Under the pieces are notes generated by a model. It had not been told where the DNA came from. It made no database searches and saw only the letters and a program-made list of their open reading frames with translations. Positions 61,335 through 64,000 of a DNA stretch of 64,000 nt are shown piece after piece. This stretch comes from Tetrahymena elliotti 4EA (Eukaryota > Ciliophora > Oligohymenophorea > Hymenostomatida > Tetrahymenidae): contig JH720301.1 in the NCBI GenBank assembly GCA_000231825.2, forward strand, positions 672,874 through 736,873, in the 5' to 3' direction. Every line of letters starts with the position of its first letter. Within the stretch, counting starts at the first letter, position 1. The translations under genes and the position numbers were made by a program.

Positions 61335-64000
61335 ATGAAAGAAAAATTAATTTCTATTGAAATGTATAGTAACTTTGATAGTATAGAAAAAACAAATGGC
61401 TTTAATGTTAAAAAAGAATGGCTTAGCAATTTGTTCTAACCTGACAATGTAAGAGATGGTTAGTCTCTTAATTAAATAGAGGAAATAGGGAGCGTTGAAG
61501 GGTTACTGAGTCTCTTAAAAAGTCATTAAAAAAATGGAATTGATACATCAGATACATCAATTAGAGATAGGTAATAAACATTTGGTGAAAATTAAATTAT
61601 AACAAAACCTCCAAAGACTTTCTGGGAGTTAATCATTGAATGTTTAGAGGATGATGTATTAAGGATTTTGTGTTTTGCATGCCTGATATCTCTTGTGATA
61701 GGTTGTATCAAAGAAGGTATTGCAAAAGGTTGGATAGATGGAATAGGTATTTTTATAGCTGTTTTTATAATAGTGACAATAACTTCAGTAAACAACTATA
61801 TGAAAGATAAGTAGTTTAGAAAATTAAGTGAATAAGTAGCAGAAAGAAATATTGGAGTTATTAGAAATGGTGAAATGGTTAGTATTTCTATATATTCACT
61901 ATTAGTAGGGGATATCGTACACCTAGAAACAGGTGAAGTTTTACCTGTTGATGGTTTACTAATCTCTGGTAGCAACATAGTATGTGATGAGTCTTCTATA
62001 ACAGGTGAGTCTGATTCTATAAATAAATACTATATAGGAGAGCATGGAAAAAAGCCATAACCTTTTCTTATTTCAGGCTCAAAACTAATAGAAGGAAGTG
62101 GTATGATGATTGTCCTTGCTGTGGGATCAATGAGTAGAATAGGATAATAGTATGCTTTAATGAACGAAGAAGAAGAGAAAAAGACTCCTCTGTAAGAAAA
62201 ACTAGATGTTTTTGTGGAAAAAATTGGAAGTATAGGTTTTAAATGGGCTTTCTTTACTGTATTTTGTATGCTTTTAAATTTGCTATATACTGTATACTTT
62301 GATGATAATCTTAAGCTTTTCTCTATTGAAACTCTTTCTGAGATTGTTGATTATCTTATTGTTGGAATAACAATCGTAGTTATTGCTGTGCCAGAAGGTT
62401 TACCTCTAGCTGTTACATTATCTTTGGCATATGCTGTAGGTAAAATGAAAGATGAAAATAATTTAGTCAGAAACCTTATTTCATGCGAAATTATGGGAGG
62501 TGCTGACACAATTTGCAGTGATAAAACGGGAACTCTTACAGAAAACAAAATGAAGGTCAAAAAATTATATGCATTTGGTAATGTGCACAACTAATTTAAT
62601 GTAAATAATTTCGATAAATAATTTATTAGTATATTTACCGAAGGAATTTGTGTTAATTCTAACGCTTATCCAAAAATTGATAATGGTAACTTTGTATATA
62701 ATGGCAACAAGACTGAATGTGCACTCCTTGAGCTAGCTTATAAATTCTAGACTGATTATAGAGAGTTTAGACTAAGTGAGAACATAATAAAAGTAATTCC
62801 ATTCTCATCTGCTAGAAAAAGAATGACCACTGTTTACAAGCCTAAAAATACTGAATAAAATATTTTAAGAGTTTACACTAAGGGAGCGCCAGAAATTTTA
62901 ATTGATTTTTGTAGTAAATTTATTAACAAAAATGGTGAAATTGAGTTGATTAATTAGGAATTTTTAGAAAAATTCTAATAAACTTAACAAAATTTTTCAA
63001 ATGAATCCTTGAGAATATTATTAATAGCTTATAAAGAAATACCTGAAACTGGTACAGATTTACTTACAGTAGAAAATTAATTAGAGGAAGATTTAATCAT
63101 TTTAGGAATGATAGGTATACAAGATCCTCTAAGAAAAGAAATCTAATAGGCAATATCATTATGTAACAATGCAGGAGTCACAGTAAGAATGGTTACTGGA
63201 GATAATAAAGAAACTGCTATAGCAATTTCTAAAGAAGCAGGTATAATTAGTAAAGATTATAGTCCTACTGATGGAACATTCACAGTTATGGAAGGGAAAC
63301 ATTTTAGAAAATTAGTAGGAGGCTTATAGCAAATAAAAGGAGAAGATGGTAAAATTGAAAGATATGAAGTGGGTAATTTAAATACGTTTAAAGAAATAAT
63401 TTAAAACTTAAGAGTTTTAGCAAGAAGTTCTCCTGAAGATAAGTTTTTGTTAGTTACTGGCCTATAAAAATGTGGTTCAGTTGTAGCTGTAACTGGAGAT
63501 GGGACAAATGATGCCCCTGCTTTAAAAAAGGCTGATATAGGATTTGCTATGGGAATTTCAGGTACAGAAGTAGCTAAGGAAGCAGCAGGAATTATATTGA
63601 TTGATGATAATTTCTCAAGTATAATTACAGCAATAAAATGGGGTAGAAATATATTTGATTGCATAAGAAAGTTTCTTTAGTTCTAGTTAACTATCAATAT
63701 AGTAGCATTATTTATGGCTTTTTTAGGAGGTCTTATTTTTAGAGAATCTCCTTTCAATACAGTTTAAATTCTTTGGGTTAATTTAATGCAAGATACTATG
63801 GCGGCTTTAGCATTAGCCACAGAACCTCCTAATGATGAATTACTATAGAGAAAACCAGTAAAGCGTAATGAAGCTATCGTAACTGCTGCTATGTGGAAAT
63901 CCATTATTTTGTAAAGTATTTACTAGATTGCCATACTTTGTATTGTTCTCTTTTTAGGTCCATAATTATTGGATATAGAAAATGGAATCTAAATTAAAGA
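61335..64000 (+). CDS. Plasma-membrane-type Ca2+ ATPase (P2B P-type ATPase), 3' end beyond window
   Basis: An uninterrupted frame from ATG 61335 ([15 protein letters not shown]) runs off the right edge after about 888 codons. All P-type ATPase signatures are present. There is TGES at 223-226 (actuator) and PEGLP at about 353-357 in transmembrane segment 4. DKTGTLT follows, with the phosphorylated Asp396, then KGAPE (about 516, nucleotide binding) and TGDGTNDAP at 720-728 (hinge). The [16 protein letters not shown] and [12 protein letters not shown] context and the N-terminal layout ([11 protein letters not shown]...) mark type IIB (PMCA) Ca2+ pumps rather than SERCA or Na/K pumps. It would export Ca2+ from the cytosol, or load alveolar or contractile-vacuole compartments in ciliates. 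The C-terminal transmembrane helices and any calmodulin-binding tail lie outside the window. No intron was seen in this part. Confidence 0.96.

Noticed and set aside
61592..63664. Minus-strand frames opposite the Ca2+ ATPase
   Set aside because: Shadows of a long conserved plus-strand gene with all P-type ATPase motifs.

Overview
The window reads as ciliate macronuclear DNA, most like Tetrahymena. It is very A+T rich. Long frames stay open only if TAA and TAG are read as glutamine and TGA is the sole stop. Genes are split by short GT-AG introns, mostly 46-65 nt, usually starting GTAA/GTAT and ending TAG or AAG. Paramecium introns are shorter (about 20-30 nt), so I favour Tetrahymena or a close relative. 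Standard-code ORFs of 60-130 aa are almost all fragments or antisense shadows of the real genes. I rebuilt gene models by hand. For every complete model the spliced length is a multiple of three and ends on TGA, with one exception (57936-60853, finding below).

Layout. 0.3-15.7 kb, all minus: a 1947-aa coiled-coil/Asn-Gln-rich protein, a 345-aa hypothetical, a predicted N-acylated MORN-repeat protein and a 12-exon ISWI chromatin remodeller. 16.6-26.4 kb, plus: a predicted N-acylated kelch protein, two paralogous small secreted Cys-rich proteins and a SAS-6 centriole cartwheel protein. 27-37.5 kb, mixed: a small membrane protein, a divergent sirtuin-like protein, a polytopic membrane protein, a class I glutamine amidotransferase with an unusual N-terminus and an UNC-93-like transporter. 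37.5-40.4 kb: the longest gene-free stretch. 40.4-57.1 kb, plus: three long coiled-coil proteins, a type II membrane or secreted protein, a 60-aa strongly codon-biased protein and a mitochondrial TPR protein. 57.9-60.9 kb, minus: an ankyrin-repeat protein with an apparent 2-nt frameshift. 61.3 kb to the edge, plus: a PMCA-type Ca2+ ATPase cut by the window end.

I see no operons, rRNA, tRNA, CRISPR, transposase genes, C4A2 telomere repeats or chromosome-breakage sequence. SAS-6 together with MORN, kelch and coiled-coil proteins suggests basal-body, cortex or cilium roles for part of the region, but clustering by function is not established and genes are probably transcribed singly. The best candidates for undescribed biology are the divergent sirtuin, the amidotransferase with a novel N-terminal module, the secreted Cys-rich pair, and the 135-bp inverted-repeat element at 32.5 kb.
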